64,000 nt of DNA from Clarkia xantiana subsp. parviflora (taxonomy: Eukaryota > Streptophyta > Magnoliopsida > Myrtales > Onagraceae): the NCBI GenBank assembly GCA_036873135.1, contig JAPTYO010000005.1, positions 19,302,666-19,366,665 on the forward strand, read 5' to 3'. Positions 10,087-20,639 of this stretch are shown in pieces. The notes under the pieces are model-generated. The model did no database searches, was not told the DNA's origin, and worked only from the letters and a program-made list of their open reading frames with translations. The translations under genes and the position numbers were made by a program. The first letter of the stretch is position 1; every line of letters starts with the position of its first letter.

Positions 10087-10894
10087 TGTTAGGTCCCGAG
10101 ATCTGGGTCAACTGATGATCGACTCAAATCCCGTTCCTCACTGGAGATGCGGATGATCTGATACTCTCGGGTTGTCCTGCTCTGCCTTGCGTCCTTCCTT
10201 CCTTCCTTCCTTCCTGCAGAAGGGGCAGTACCAGACACAGAGAGGGGGGGGGGGGTGGTGCCTGGTGAACCCTCTCCGATGCCTAAGTCAGTATCGTTTT
10301 TAGAGAGATAAACTAGAGAGATGTCAGAGCAAAATAATCCAAATTGCCAAGATGATCAAATGAGTTGTGAAGGTGGGGTATTTATAGGCAACGGTGTCAT
10401 TAAGGTGGCTTAATGACATCGTTAACCTTTAAACACAATTAATTAACCTTTAAGCGCATAATTAAGACCTTAGGATACGGAGAAGGTAGGCGGCGTGAAC
10501 CGAGTGTGGGTGTCCGAAAACGGCGCAGGGGCCCTTGGGGGGAGGGGAAATCCGACCCCCAAGGGTAGGGGTTGGGTGAGGGCACCCAACCCCTCCTAGG
10601 GAGGATGGGGTTGGCAAACCCCATCCCTCCTAGGAGAGATCGGGTTGGCCGACCCGATCTCCCCTAGGAGAGATCGGGTTGGCTGACCCGATCTCTCCTA
10701 GGGGAGGTCGGGTGTGGCCACCCAACCTCACCTAGGTGAGTTTGCCTCGGCCGGACGAGCGCTCCGGCCTTGTCCGAGCCGTTGATGTGTTCGCGAAATG
10801 TTCGGGTTGAAGTTTCGATTTACAATCGTTAATGGGATGATAAAAATACAACGGTTTGGAAGTCAACGGGTTCAAATTGGGCGTATATCCATCA
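10087..10894 (-). repeat. Element A 5' LTR (808 bp)
   Basis: Nearly identical to 258-1031, with the same (CTTC)n and G tracts and a minus-strand TATAAATA near 10378-10387. It has one more 34-bp CCTAGG unit than its partner, exactly explaining the 34-bp length difference. Confidence 0.92.
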
Positions 10895-10899
10895 TAGAG

Positions 10900-11002
10900 T
10901 AATCGATAGATCTAAGATCTTCTTTAATGAAAGATCTTCTTTTGAGATCTTTGACTTTTGTTTTGTCGACTCGTACTAGGTTGCCTCGAATCATATCCAA
11001 TA
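10900..11002 (-). repeat. Element B 3' LTR, second piece
   Basis: Continues the LTR interrupted at 257 and ends TCGAATCATATCCAATA, where the intact partner ends CCAACA. Together the pieces make only about 318 bp against 836 bp in the 5' LTR, so an internal stretch of about 500 bp is missing. Confidence 0.8.
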
Positions 11003-11400
11003 CTTTCCCCCGAGACTTAAGTCATTAGTCTTTAAAATAAAGAGGAAGGAGTTATGTCGAGTACCTTTTATGATGAGAGGAATTTGCCCCTCTGCTCTAT
11101 TAGCGTGTAGGCTCTTTTCCGTCATTTAGCGTTGTTAGAATCATGGAGTCAGTAGGGACTGGTCTCCTTTGTAGTGGTGACTTTTGGAAGTTGGGGAGAG
11201 AGTCAGTACCACCGCCGATCTCTTGGTCACCACTAACTACGGGAAGTCGAGGTGTCTGTTTCTTGTTTGAGACCGATCCCTTGTGTAACAAATCTCTTTT
11301 TGTAATAAAGGGTTTTATCACTCCTAACTTCGATAATCATATATTGGTCGAAAATGTCGATCTTTAGTATCAGTAGATGTCGATTTTGACCTTTAATCGA
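11003..11400. other. Element B, region between array and 3' LTR
   Basis: No coding signal supported. A purine tract CCCCCGAGACTTAAG just inside the LTR may be the polypurine tract region, reading CTCGGGGG on the element strand. Confidence 0.4.
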
Positions 11401-12530
11401 GTTGTCGATGTATGTAGACTTTTGCCATTTTTCTGGACATACGAGGTCGTCAATCGATTTATAGATCTTCGACTTCTTCTATCAAATTGTCGCCGTACCT
11501 AGACCTTAGTCATTCTGGGCACATAGGGTCGACCATTGACTTGTAAACCGCTTTCTTCGATCGAGTTGTCGCCATATCTAGGCTTTATTGCAATTTTGGG
11601 CACATAAGGTCGACAATCGATTTGTAGAACGCTTTCTTTGATCGTGTTGTCGTCGTAGCTAGGCTTTATTTCCATTTTGGGCCCAAAAGGTCGACAATCG
11701 ATTTGTAGACTGCTTTCTTCGGTCGAGTTGTTGCCGTACCTAGGCTTTATTGCCATTTTGGGCTCATAAGGTCGACAATAGATTTGTAGACCGCTTTCTT
11801 CGATCGAGTTGTCACCGTACCTAGGCTTTATTACCATTTTGGGCACATAAGGTCGACAATCGATTTGTAGGCCTTTGATTCTTCGATCGAGTTGTCGCCG
11901 TACCTAGGCTTTATTGTCATTTTGGGCACATAAGGTCGACAATCGATTTGTAGGCCTTTGATTCTTCGATCGAGTTGTCGCCGTACCTAGGCTTTATTGC
12001 CCTTTTGGGCACATAAGGTCGAAAATCAATTTGTATACCGAATATCCGATCGATTTGTCGCTGTACATAGACCTTGGTCATTTTGGGCACATAAGGTCAA
12101 CAATCGATTTCTAGACCGCTTTCTTCGATCGTGTTGTCGCCGTACCTAGGCTTTATTGCCATTTTGGGCACATAAGGTCGAGAATCGATTTGTAGGCCTT
12201 TGATTCTTCGATCGAGTTGTCGACGTACCTAGGCTTTATTGCCATTTTGGGCACATAAGGTCGACAATCGATTTGTAGACCGAATCTTCGATCGAGTTGT
12301 CTCCGTACCGAGGCTTTATTGCCATTTTGGGCACATAAGGTCGACAATCGATTTGTAGACCGCTTTCTTCGATCGAGTTGTCTCCATACCTAGGCTTTAT
12401 TGCCATTTTGGGCACATAAGGTCGTTAATCGATTTGTAGGCCTTTGATTCTTCGATCGAGTTGTCGTCGTACCTAGGCTTTATTGTCATTTTGGGCACAT
12501 AAGGTCGACAATCGATATGTAGGTCTTTTT
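11400..12530. repeat. About 82-bp tandem array of element B (12-13 copies)
   Basis: Units contain GATCGAGTTGTCGCCGTACC, TAGGCTTTATTGCCATTTTG and GGCACATAAGGTCGACAATC, and recur every 81-85 bp. The reverse complement of the same unit forms the array at 57806-58195 in element D. In both elements it directly follows the protease region and takes the place of reverse transcriptase and integrase. Confidence 0.92.
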
Positions 12531-12579
12531 TGTGATGGTAATACTAGAACAAGTTCTTGTAAAGAAAAAGAAACTGAAA

Positions 12580-13270
12580 CATTAGCCATAATAAGGATGT
12601 GTCTACTTCAGGAGCTATTATGACTTCTCTGAGCGTCTTGTAGACGTGTTGTAGCAGTGCCACGCTATAGCTTGATCTCCTCGAACCTCGCCAATTCCCT
12701 TTGGTGTCAAGAACTTCATTACTTTATGCGCCGTTGAGGGAGTAATTCAGTGAGGATTGAGGGTGCTTATGCCAATAATGGCGTTGTACGATGAGACGAC
12801 ATCGACTACTACGAAAAGTATATCCACTTGCAAAATTTGCTCCCCTTCTCGCAAGGTGGCGGTCAGTCGGATAGCTCCCATGGGGTAGATGGTTTCTCCT
12901 GCGAAGCCTATTAGAGGGAAGTTGACTTTCTCGTCAATCACAACTGTAGGAATGTTTGAGAGAAGAGTATGTCTGTTGAACTTTCGCTGTCGATAAGAAT
13001 CCTTTTAACCCTATATGTGGATATAAGGAAGGTGACTACCAGGGCGTCTTCATGCGGCTGATCCTTCAAAAGATCGTTAGCGGTGAAGCTAATGGTATCG
13101 AGTTCAGGCTCCCGAGGTCTTTTTCCCATTACTGCTGCGTGGATATTTGGGCCGCATATAATTTTCTGGCAAAATTTGTTCCTCCTCCTGATGCGAATCC
13201 TCCCGAGATGACATTTATTGTTCCCCTTTGGATAGGAGCGAGAAGGTCACGAGGAGGGGATCGAGAATTT
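12580..13270 (-). pseudogene. Protease region of element B
   Basis: Contains PHEDALVVTFLISTYRVKRI, the active-site region LIDSESSTDILF, then after a frame break NFPLIGFAGETIYPMGAIRL and SSYNAIIGISTLNP. The usual Asp-x-Gly is Asp-Ser-Glu here, so the site is probably inactive. The coding sequence runs directly into the tandem array. Confidence 0.75.
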
Positions 13271-13287
13271 CTCCTCGTGCTGCGGCT

Positions 13288-14705
13288 TCACTTCTTTGGG
13301 GTATTGGGAGGCTTCTCGACAAACTTCAGTAGTTTACCTCTTTGAATGAGGGTCTCCATATCTTGCTTTAATAGGGTGCACTCATTCGTGTCGTGCCCCC
13401 TTGTTTGGTGGTATCGACAAAAGGCGTTTATGTTGTGGCCCATCATGTTTTTCCTTTCCGGAGGCGGGTTGTTTAGACGAAGTTTCTCCATTTCCTTAAG
13501 TACCACGACCATATTATGTGTGAGAGTAGTATACCTTACGGGATAAGGATTAGGATTAGGATCTTTCCTTGTTCCCAAATGGTTACTTTGTCGAGAAGTT
13601 CCTTCTCGCCCTTCTCTCTTCCTGGATGGTTGAGAAGCGGAACCTTCTTCGATTTTGGTCGGTAAGATCTGCCTCTTTGTTTCCATAGGTGATTTCTCGT
13701 GCGATCTCTCCAAGTCGATGTACTTCTTAACTTTGATGGCGAGGGCGTCGATCTTTCGTACTGGTTTCATCACCATGCTATCTTCCAAGGCTTGACTTTG
13801 TACCCTGAGACCCCTCCAGAAGGTCCTGATCAACTCGCCATCAGTGGCGTCTTCATTCACCTGCTGAAGTATCTTATGGTATCTTGTATAATAATTGGCT
13901 AAGGTTTCATCAGAACCTTGCTCAATTTTATCCAGAAAATCCATTCTCTTGAGGCGTTGTCTTTGGCCTATGTGACCCTCTATAAACATGGCATTCAACT
14001 CTTCCCATGAGTCAATCGAGTTATCTGGAAGACCATAAAACCAGGTAGACGCCTCTTCCTTCAGAGTTGTGGGGAAGAGCGCCGCGTAGTGGTCTGGTGT
14101 TGCCCCTCTTCCTAGGAGGGAAGAGTTATGGGCGTTGATATGGCGAACTGGGTCTCCCTCGCCTGTGTAGTCATCGATGTTCCTCGCAAAGACTTGTGGA
14201 AGGACTCAAGTATTGAATAACCTCTTGAAGAAAGGGTGAGAAATGTGGTAACTAACGACAAGTAGATCACTCGCTCCTCTTCTTTTCTTCTCTAGTAATT
14301 CTTCTACCTGTCCTATAGTGAATAGGATAGGACTTTTGCTCGCCATTTCGCCCTCTGGCGCTTTGGGTGCCTTCTCCGGGAGATCCTTTTCATGATCTTT
14401 ACACTAGAATCCACCTCCTCCTTTTGGGAGACTTCTCGAGTTGGCTCCCTTTTGTCGGGAACCGTTCCCGCCTGGGTTTGATTCCAGAAGGCTATGAAGG
14501 CCGCCATGATTTCTTGAGGGACAGCCGGAGGGACTGTTCTCGCTTCCTCGAGATTGGGTAGCGACTTAGCATGACCGAGATTTTCTCCACCACCTTTCCC
14601 ATTAGCCTGGGGCGCAGGTGGGTCTTCACTGGGTAGTGGATTTGAGGTAGTGGGATTGACTTGTGTATTTCCCACCTCCTCTATTCCGAGAGTTTGCATC
14701 TTATT
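13288..14705 (-). pseudogene. gag: Gag of element B
   Basis: The N-terminal part (about 14313-14705) is a Pro/Ser-rich linker. The capsid-like core follows (EEASTWFYGLPDNSIDSWEE, then the 236-codon open frame 13288-13998 with ANYYTRYHKILQQVNEDATD). The finger FCRYHQTRGHDTNEC keeps the C-x2-H-x4-H-x4-C spacing. Stops near 14210-14310 separate the two parts. It resembles the gag of D more than those of A or J. Confidence 0.8.
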
Positions 14706-14736
14706 CTTCTCAGAGGTTGTGACTTTTTTATCCTGG

Positions 14737-14756
14737 TTCCCACAGACGGCGTCAAA
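14737..14756 (-). other. Primer-binding site, element B
   Basis: On the minus strand the LTR end CCCAACA is followed by TTTGACGCCGTCTGTGGGAA. It differs from the other elements' PBS by a G-to-A change near the start. Confidence 0.75.
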
Positions 14757-15592
14757 TGTTGGGATCAAAATGACGTGGCCATGGAACTTTGAGTAGTGGA
14801 TTTCTAAGTCTCGTCGGGAGCTAGCTCACTTAGGTATCTTTCTTGGACGCGTGGACACTTAGTTTCCTTTGGTGGCCTTGTGTTAGGCGAGGACCTGAAA
14901 AGAGGTGGGGATGGCCCCTGATTCCACTCCGAAGCTTAAGTCAATAATGGATATCGAGAAAATAATATAGAGTAATTTATAGATCTTAGAACTTCTTTAA
15001 TGAAAGTGAGCCCCTATTTATAGGGAGATATTACCGTCTTTTAGTGGCGGCTACCCTCATGGAAAGGTTTCTGTCTTGAGTCGGCATAAGCAGGTGACAA
15101 GCAGGTTGCCAGTTGATACCACTTCCTTAAGAGGAAGGTTTCGTGGTATAGAGGGTGGCGAGCAGGTCGCCAGTTGGTGCCTCTTTCTTCAGAGGAAAGT
15201 TTCGTGGCATAGGGGGCAGCGAGCAAGTTGCCAGCTGGTACCTCTTCCTTCAAAGGGAAGTCTTCCTAGAGGCGGCGAGCAGGTCTCCACCTGTCATTTC
15301 CTTAAGAGGGAAGGTTTCTTCTAAGTACATGATGGTCGACTCGACTTGTACATTAGTAGGGAGGCATTGGTCCTCGACTCGACTTACACTTCAAGAGAGG
15401 AGCCTTGAATGACCTTCTCGCCTTGATTTTTTTATGATTTCTATCTGGAAAGTCGACTTCTGTTTGTAGGGTAGTTGACCATTCATTTTTATCTCCTTAT
15501 TGCGGACTCGAATGGTCGATCATACATTCTTTTGAGACCATCGACTTTTATTTTGTCGACTGGTACTAGGTTGCCTCGAATCATATCCAACA
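14757..15592 (-). repeat. Element B 5' LTR (836 bp)
   Basis: Plus-strand ends are TGTTGGGATC and CATATCCAACA. A minus-strand TATAAATA lies near 15015-15022. The U3 part has several diverged units with GGCGAGCAGGT and GCCAG(T/C)TGGT. The TSD GGCAT follows at 15593. Confidence 0.92.
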
Positions 15593-15777
15593 GGCATAAT
15601 AGACCAAAAATGGCCATAAAACCTAGGCTTGTCGACAATTCATTAAAATAAATGGATAAATACTCCAACTTTACGCTAAGTATAAAGATAATGCCTTCAA
15701 CACATAAAGAAGAACTTAAGTATCTCTTTCATTAAGGAGAGTGGCGAATTACAAAATTACAAAAGATGCTTTATTAT

Positions 15778-16740
15778 CTAAGAAGATTTGCCAGGATTCT
15801 CATCTTTCTTCGCAGTAGACTTGGCAGGATCCTCACCCTTCTCTGCAGGAAGGTCCAAATATTGTTGAAGGAGAGGAACTTGAGAGAATGGAAAGTCGGT
15901 TTTGTAGGCCTTCAGATTCCCCGCAAACTCCGTCAGAGAGATAAAGAGCAAATTAGATGCGGTCATGGCTGCATCAACTTGATAGGCAAGACTCGCCTTA
16001 TAGCATCAATGGCTTTAACTGCGACGCCTTTTAAACCCTTCACCTTAGCTTGCAAAGCCTTAACTTTCTATCGAAGAGTAACTCCCTCAGCTAAAAAGTT
16101 ATCGTTCTCCTTCCCCATCTTCTCCGATAGAGTGCAAAATTCTTCCACCAGAGAAAAAGAGGCCTTAAGAGACTCACCACATCTTTGGAAATCTCGTCTC
16201 ATGTTGGCAGAGGTCCCGATCATCTGTGCTAAGTCTTATTTCAGCTTGGTATTTTCTTCTTGAAGGCTTCGAACCTTTTCTGTATCACCTTTGGTGGGGA
16301 AAAACCTGAAGCTTCTCTTTAGTCGAATACAAGTCTCTGAGAAGATCAATCATCAATCGAGAAAATTGGAGGGATTCCCGAGAGGCCTACTAAAAGAAGC
16401 GGTCAAGGGAACCTCAGAAGGAGAAGGGGATATTTGATATGATGATGAAGAAGAAGAATCCTCGACCCTTTTTCTTTTCACCGAGGAATCAGAAAAGGCA
16501 ACACCTCAACTCTTAGTAAGATAACGATGGGTCGCGATTCTAGCTTTACCCTTATTTTGCAAAAGCTTTGTAGGCAATTCTTCTCTGAAAGGCATGGCCT
16601 CGACATCAATCGGAGCTTGGATGGTCGCCCCGTCTTTAACCTCCTTAGATGGAGTAGCAAAAGAGGAAGGACCGACCGTGGCTCGACGATGAGTTCAAAA
16701 TATCATCTTGATAAATTCTGAAAAAAGTCTCGTTATGAAG
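15778..16740 (-). pseudogene. Decayed antisense gene of element F
   Basis: Minus-strand sequence homologous to the 3' half of the antisense gene in element D (58540-59830). The C-terminus reads FPFSQVPLLQQYLDLPAEKG and ends near 15778. Upstream are coiled-coil remnants, an intron-like CTAC..AAG stretch near 16385, and the KRKR/Asp-Ser-rich region near 16450-16500. The part around the shared intron is deleted. No Transposase_28 core is left. Confidence 0.65.
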
Positions 16741-16915
16741 CAAAGATTAATGAAACCGGATAAATAAAACCCAAAGAGGTAATTGCAAATACATGAAGAC
16801 GAATTGGCATGCATGGGTACTCTTTGCTCTTGAAGCTTAAAAAATGATATATAGACAAGGTAAAAAAAGCAAACACCAAAGGAAGAAATGGGAAATTACA
16901 AGAGTGGAACTCCAG

Positions 16916-16923
16916 TATTTATA
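16916..16923 (-). promoter_or_regulatory. TATA box of F's antisense gene
   Basis: Minus strand TAGTATAAATACTGGAG. The same motif in the same context occurs in D at 60020-60027, upstream of the homologous gene and far from any LTR start, which supports a promoter separate from the LTR. Confidence 0.55.
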
Positions 16924-17237
16924 CTAGATAAGAACCGAGACTCTTCCAGAAGAAGCTATTGCCAAATGCATCTTCTCGGTGCAGTAAATATGAGAATAAC
17001 CATTGAAAGTGCATAAGCGACTTTGAGCTCCCTTGAATCCCAAAACGGTAAAAAAAATGAGATGCATTGACCAACGCCTCGACTAAGAGACCCAAGTCTC
17101 AACTTGAGAAGTTACAAAAGAATCAAATACACAGCCCGACAACACAAAGAGATCCTAGTCAGAGAATCTCGAAAGAGGTACTCGACTTAAACCCTCTTCT
17201 TCATAATGAAGCCGAAGACTCAAGTCTCGGGGTCAAG

Positions 17238-17897
17238 TGTTGGGTTATGATTATCGAGGATACACTACTGGGAGTTGGGAATGTCTATGTTGGGACTCCT
17301 AAAAGATAAATCAATGACTACTCATGTTTAGAATGAGAAGGCAACGAAAAATTGTCGACACCAATATAAAAGGATGTCAACTCTCGAAGAAAAGCGACAA
17401 GTCAGCTGAAAGACTCTTCCTCTTAAGGTATGAGTCGAGTCGGCAGTAAAGTGTAATCAAGGAAACCCTTCCTCTTAAGAAATGGACTGGTGGCGACCTG
17501 CTCTAACCGCTAGAGGAAAACCTTCCTAGCTAAGGAATGTTGAGGTGGCAACCTACTTGTCACCTGCTTGTGCCGAGTCGGGACAGAAACCCTCTCAAGA
17601 GGATAGCCGCCATTTAAAGTCGGTAAAATCTCCCTATAAATAAGGGAACACTTTCTTTACATTTATGATCTATCATATACTTTTTTCAGTATTCTCTCAT
17701 ATTCCATTACTGGCTTAAGCTTCAGAGTGGAATCAATGGTAAATCCCCACCCTTTTTTTAGGTTATCACCTACAAAACACTCAAAAGGAAACTAAGCACC
17801 CGGTGAGGTCGAGATAGACACCTAAAAGAGTTAACAAAAGGCGAGGCCTCGAAGTCTACTACCAGAAGCTGTGGGCCACGTCAACTTGATCCCAACA
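17238..17897 (+). repeat. Element F 3' LTR (660 bp)
   Basis: Starts TGTTGGGTTATG, ends TTGATCCCAACA, TATAAATA at 17635-17642. It is preceded by a polypurine-like CTCGGGGTCAAG. The candidate TSD CAGGT follows, but its partner is outside the window. Confidence 0.88.
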
Positions 17898-18075
17898 CAG
17901 GTCGCCACCTCACCATTTCTTAATGACGAAGATTTCTTTGTCCAGGTGACAAGGAGGTTTCCACCTCATATTTACCTTGAGAGGAGGGTTTTCTTGGATC
18001 GTAAGGCGGCAAGCAAGTTGCCAACTGGTGCCTCTATCCTAAAGGGGAAGGATTTTTCCATGTGACTTTATTGTT
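17898..18075 (-). repeat. Family 1 LTR fragment flanking F
   Basis: Resembles, on the plus strand, the U3 repeats of B's LTR (GGCAAGCAAGTTGCCAACTG, GAGAGGAGGGTTTTCTT). This suggests F inserted into an older, minus-oriented LTR of its own family. Confidence 0.6.
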
Positions 18076-18513
18076 AACTCGCTTCATACCCTGATAGAAA
18101 AGGAATTTAACAAGTGGTCGACTCATCCAACATGAACCAGGCCTAACTTGATCCATGTGTGTTCCTAAACAAGGCCATTCATCCAGCATGAAGTAGGCCT
18201 AACTCAATGAGTACTAACCGTCGGGCATCTCTCGTCGAGATCAAGATTGGGAAAGATGAAGAAAAAAAACGAAAAACGCACATCATTCGAGTGGACAAGA
18301 TTGAAGATTTCTTGATAACCATATGTGCAGTCAAGCGAAGAAGATGTTATATTATTGGTGTTGTCCACCCATCAGACGGTCATTCACTCAAGACACGAAA
18401 TAATCAACTTATTTGACTCAACTAGATAAGTCATCCTCCATAAAAATTCATGTGAATTCACACTATTTCGAACTGTCGTTTTGGGCATGTAACAAAATTT
18501 TCTTTGTTTATAA
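18076..18513. other. Unassigned sequence
   Basis: I see no coding or repeat structure beyond a weak duplication around AGGCCTAACT (about 18147 and 18197). Confidence 0.4.
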
Positions 18514-18522
18514 TTATTTTTT

Positions 18523-19403
18523 GGGTTAAATGTACTTCTGGTACCATATGTTTGACCGAAATCTTGTTTTGGTATCATATGTTTTTTTTTCTACTTTTGG
18601 TACCAAATGTTTCAAGAAAGTATGGTTTTAGTACATATGTTAGTTCACCGTTAGTTTTGGCCATTAAATTGCATGTACAATTCATGTGACCCACCCTAAA
18701 ATTTTAATTTTGTTTAATTTAGTCACTGTAATACATCCCTAACTTTTATTTTGTTCAATTTAATCCTAAAATTTCAAAATCGATCCCTATTGAACCCTAT
18801 CTAACCCCATTGACCTAACCAAACCTAGCCTAGGGCTAGGGCCGACCCTAGGTCGGGGTCACCGGACCCAACCGACCCTAACCCAGGGTCAGACCTAGCT
18901 CTAGGCTAGGTTCGTCTAGGTCAATTGGAAACTAGCCCCAATTTGGTCCAGTTTACCTAATTGGAGTCAGGTTAAGTGGACCTAGTCCAGTACAGATTCA
19001 ATTGGTTTAGGCCCTAATTAATCTAGCTGGTCCTATTCTAGGGCTAGGTCCGACCCTGGGTCAGGGCCGGTTGTATCCGGTGACCCGGACCCAGGGTCGG
19101 ACCTAGCCCAAGGCTAGATCCGGCTAGGTCAATTGGGTTAGGTAGGGTTCAATTGGGTTCGATTTTGAAGTTTTAGGACTAAATTGAACAAAATAAAAGT
19201 TGGGATGTATTACAGGGACTATATTGAACAAAATAAAAATATTTAGGGTGGGTCACATAAATTACACATGTCATTTAACAGTCAACTAACAGATGTACTA
19301 AAAACATACTTGAAACATTTGGTACCAAAAGTAGACAAAAAAAACATATGGTACCTAAAGAGGATTTCAGTCAATCATATGGTACCAAAAGTACCTTTAA
19401 CCC
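18523..19403. mobile_element. Foldback, Mutator-like non-autonomous DNA transposon (881 bp)
   Basis: Long terminal inverted repeats of more than 300 bp. The left end GGGTTAAATGTACTTCTGG mirrors the right end CCAAAAGTACCTTTAACCC, and the arms stay complementary inward through the GGTACCATATG blocks and TTTTATTTTGTTCAATTTA. The GC-rich centre (about 18800-19140) is built of CCTAG/CTAGG and ACCGGACCC-type repeats and is itself self-complementary. The flanks TTATTTTTT (18514-18522) and TTAGTTTTT (19404-19412) form a 9-bp TSD with one mismatch, the size typical of Mutator-like elements. There is no transposase. Confidence 0.85.
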
Positions 19404-19489
19404 TTAGTTTTTTTAAATTTTCTTTTCATATGAAAAAAAAAATCAAAAGATAAATAAAAGGAGAGAAAAAATAAATAAATTCCAGCTAG

Positions 19490-20560
19490 GTTCAAAACTC
19501 ATAAGGGCGACCTAGGAAAAAGTTAGGTAACAAGAGACATGAATTAAAACCCGTTTGGGTAATCATGGCAAAGGGTGAGTCATAAAAAATGCATTTTTTA
19601 GGGTCACAACTGCCCTTTAATTGGCTACTGAAAAATAAAGTGTATTCCTGCAAACATTGTGAGTGCTTGAAATCATTGACATGGTCACAGCCACCCTCCA
19701 AATGGCTATATATCAAAAGTGTGAAAGGGCCACAGCAACCCTTAAAATGGCAACATACAAAGACTGTTCCCCGGATCTTGAGAAGAAGGGAAATTGTTAA
19801 AACGGTCACAACCAACCTTAAATTGACTACAAATAAAGAGTGTTCCCGCAAATTCGGTAAGGGTGGGAAATATTTGAAAGGGCCACATCTACCCTTAAAA
19901 TGACTACATATAAAGAGTGTTCTCGCGATTCTGGAGAGGAAGAGAAATTTTTGATAAGGTTACAGCCACTCTTAAAATGGCTACATACAGAGAGTATTTG
20001 AAAGGGCCACAACCACTCTTTAAATGGCTATATATAAAGAGTGATCCCGCGAACCCTCTTAGGGCGGGGGATATTTGAAAATGCCACGGCCACCCTCCAA
20101 ACGGATTAAAATCAAAAGAGCTCACACAACGTCAGAGACGGGGAGGAAATACTCTCATCCACTCTCCAAACGGCTAAAATTAGAAGAGCTCCTGCAACAT
20201 CGAAGACGGGGAATATATGAACGCGTCACAGTCAACCCGAAATTGGCAGCTGACAAAAGGACATCCCGCAATGATAAAATGTGGAGAACAATTGAGAGGA
20301 TCACAATCACCATTTAATCGTCTACAAAAAAGAGTGATCCCACTAGGTTGAAACCCCGTGAGGGCGGCCTAAGCAAAGACAGGGAATGAAGGTCATGATT
20401 TTAAATTTCAGAAATTATAGTCATGGAAAAATGAGAGAAAATAAACTTCCAATGGGCGGAAAACCTCAAGAGGCAGTCCATACAAAATTTAGGGAAATTG
20501 AGTAGCATGGTCGAAAATATGAAGGTCGACCGTGGCAAAAGGACAGGACTAGAGAGAAGT
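19490..20560. repeat. Imperfect array of about 77-bp units
   Basis: Units carry GG(T/C)CACA(A/G)CCACCCTTAAA, then TGGCTACATATAAAGAGTG and TTCCCGCGA. They recur at about 76-81 bp, with two shortened spacings of about 45 bp (19683-19728 and 19959-20005), and decay after 20300. Its style recalls the 3' arrays of the retroelements, but no LTR is attached. Confidence 0.75.
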
Positions 20561-20639
20561 TAAAAAAAAAATGCTAGGTTGTCACGCCATGCGCAACTTA
20601 TATAAAAATTAGGGAAAAACATTCATGCACGTGTGTATG

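Larger units (their letters stand above)
258..10894 (-). mobile_element. Element A, Tat-like element (family 2) with antisense gene, inserted in B's LTR
   Basis: Bounded by the 5-bp TSD TAGAG at 253-257 and 10895-10899, with LTRs at 258-1031 and 10087-10894. On the minus strand the order is 5' LTR, PBS, gag, protease fused to a second gag-like module, a 49-bp array, a 102-bp array, a plus-strand (antisense) gene, then the 3' LTR. No reverse transcriptase or integrase is present, so A is non-autonomous although gag has a long open frame. It is younger than B because it splits B's LTR. The two LTRs are very similar; the length difference of 34 bp equals one unit of a repeat inside them. Confidence 0.92.
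43..15592 (-). mobile_element. Element B, non-autonomous Tat-like element (family 1), nested in F
   Basis: B is bounded by an exact 5-bp TSD, GGCAT, at 38-42 and 15593-15597. Reading on the minus strand the order is 5' LTR (14757-15592), PBS, gag, protease, an array of about 82-bp units, then the 3' LTR (43-257 plus 10900-11002). Reverse transcriptase, RNase H and integrase are absent; the array sits where they should begin. Element A later inserted into the 3' LTR. The element is clearly non-autonomous, and its gag and protease are broken. Confidence 0.9.
1..17897 (+). mobile_element. Element F, 3' part of a Tat-like Ty3/gypsy element (family 1)
   Basis: F enters from the left edge and ends with a 3' LTR at 17238-17897. 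Its own sequence is 1-37 plus 15598-17897; the rest is nested element B, which itself holds A. Orientation is plus because the LTR begins TGTTGGG, ends GATCCCAACA and has its TATA box on the plus strand. The only internal sequence visible is decayed antisense-gene DNA on the minus strand. This matches the 3' part of element D near 58.2-60.25 kb, which gives F the same plan: gag side, then antisense gene, then 3' LTR. No gag or pol of F lies inside the window. Confidence 0.8.
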
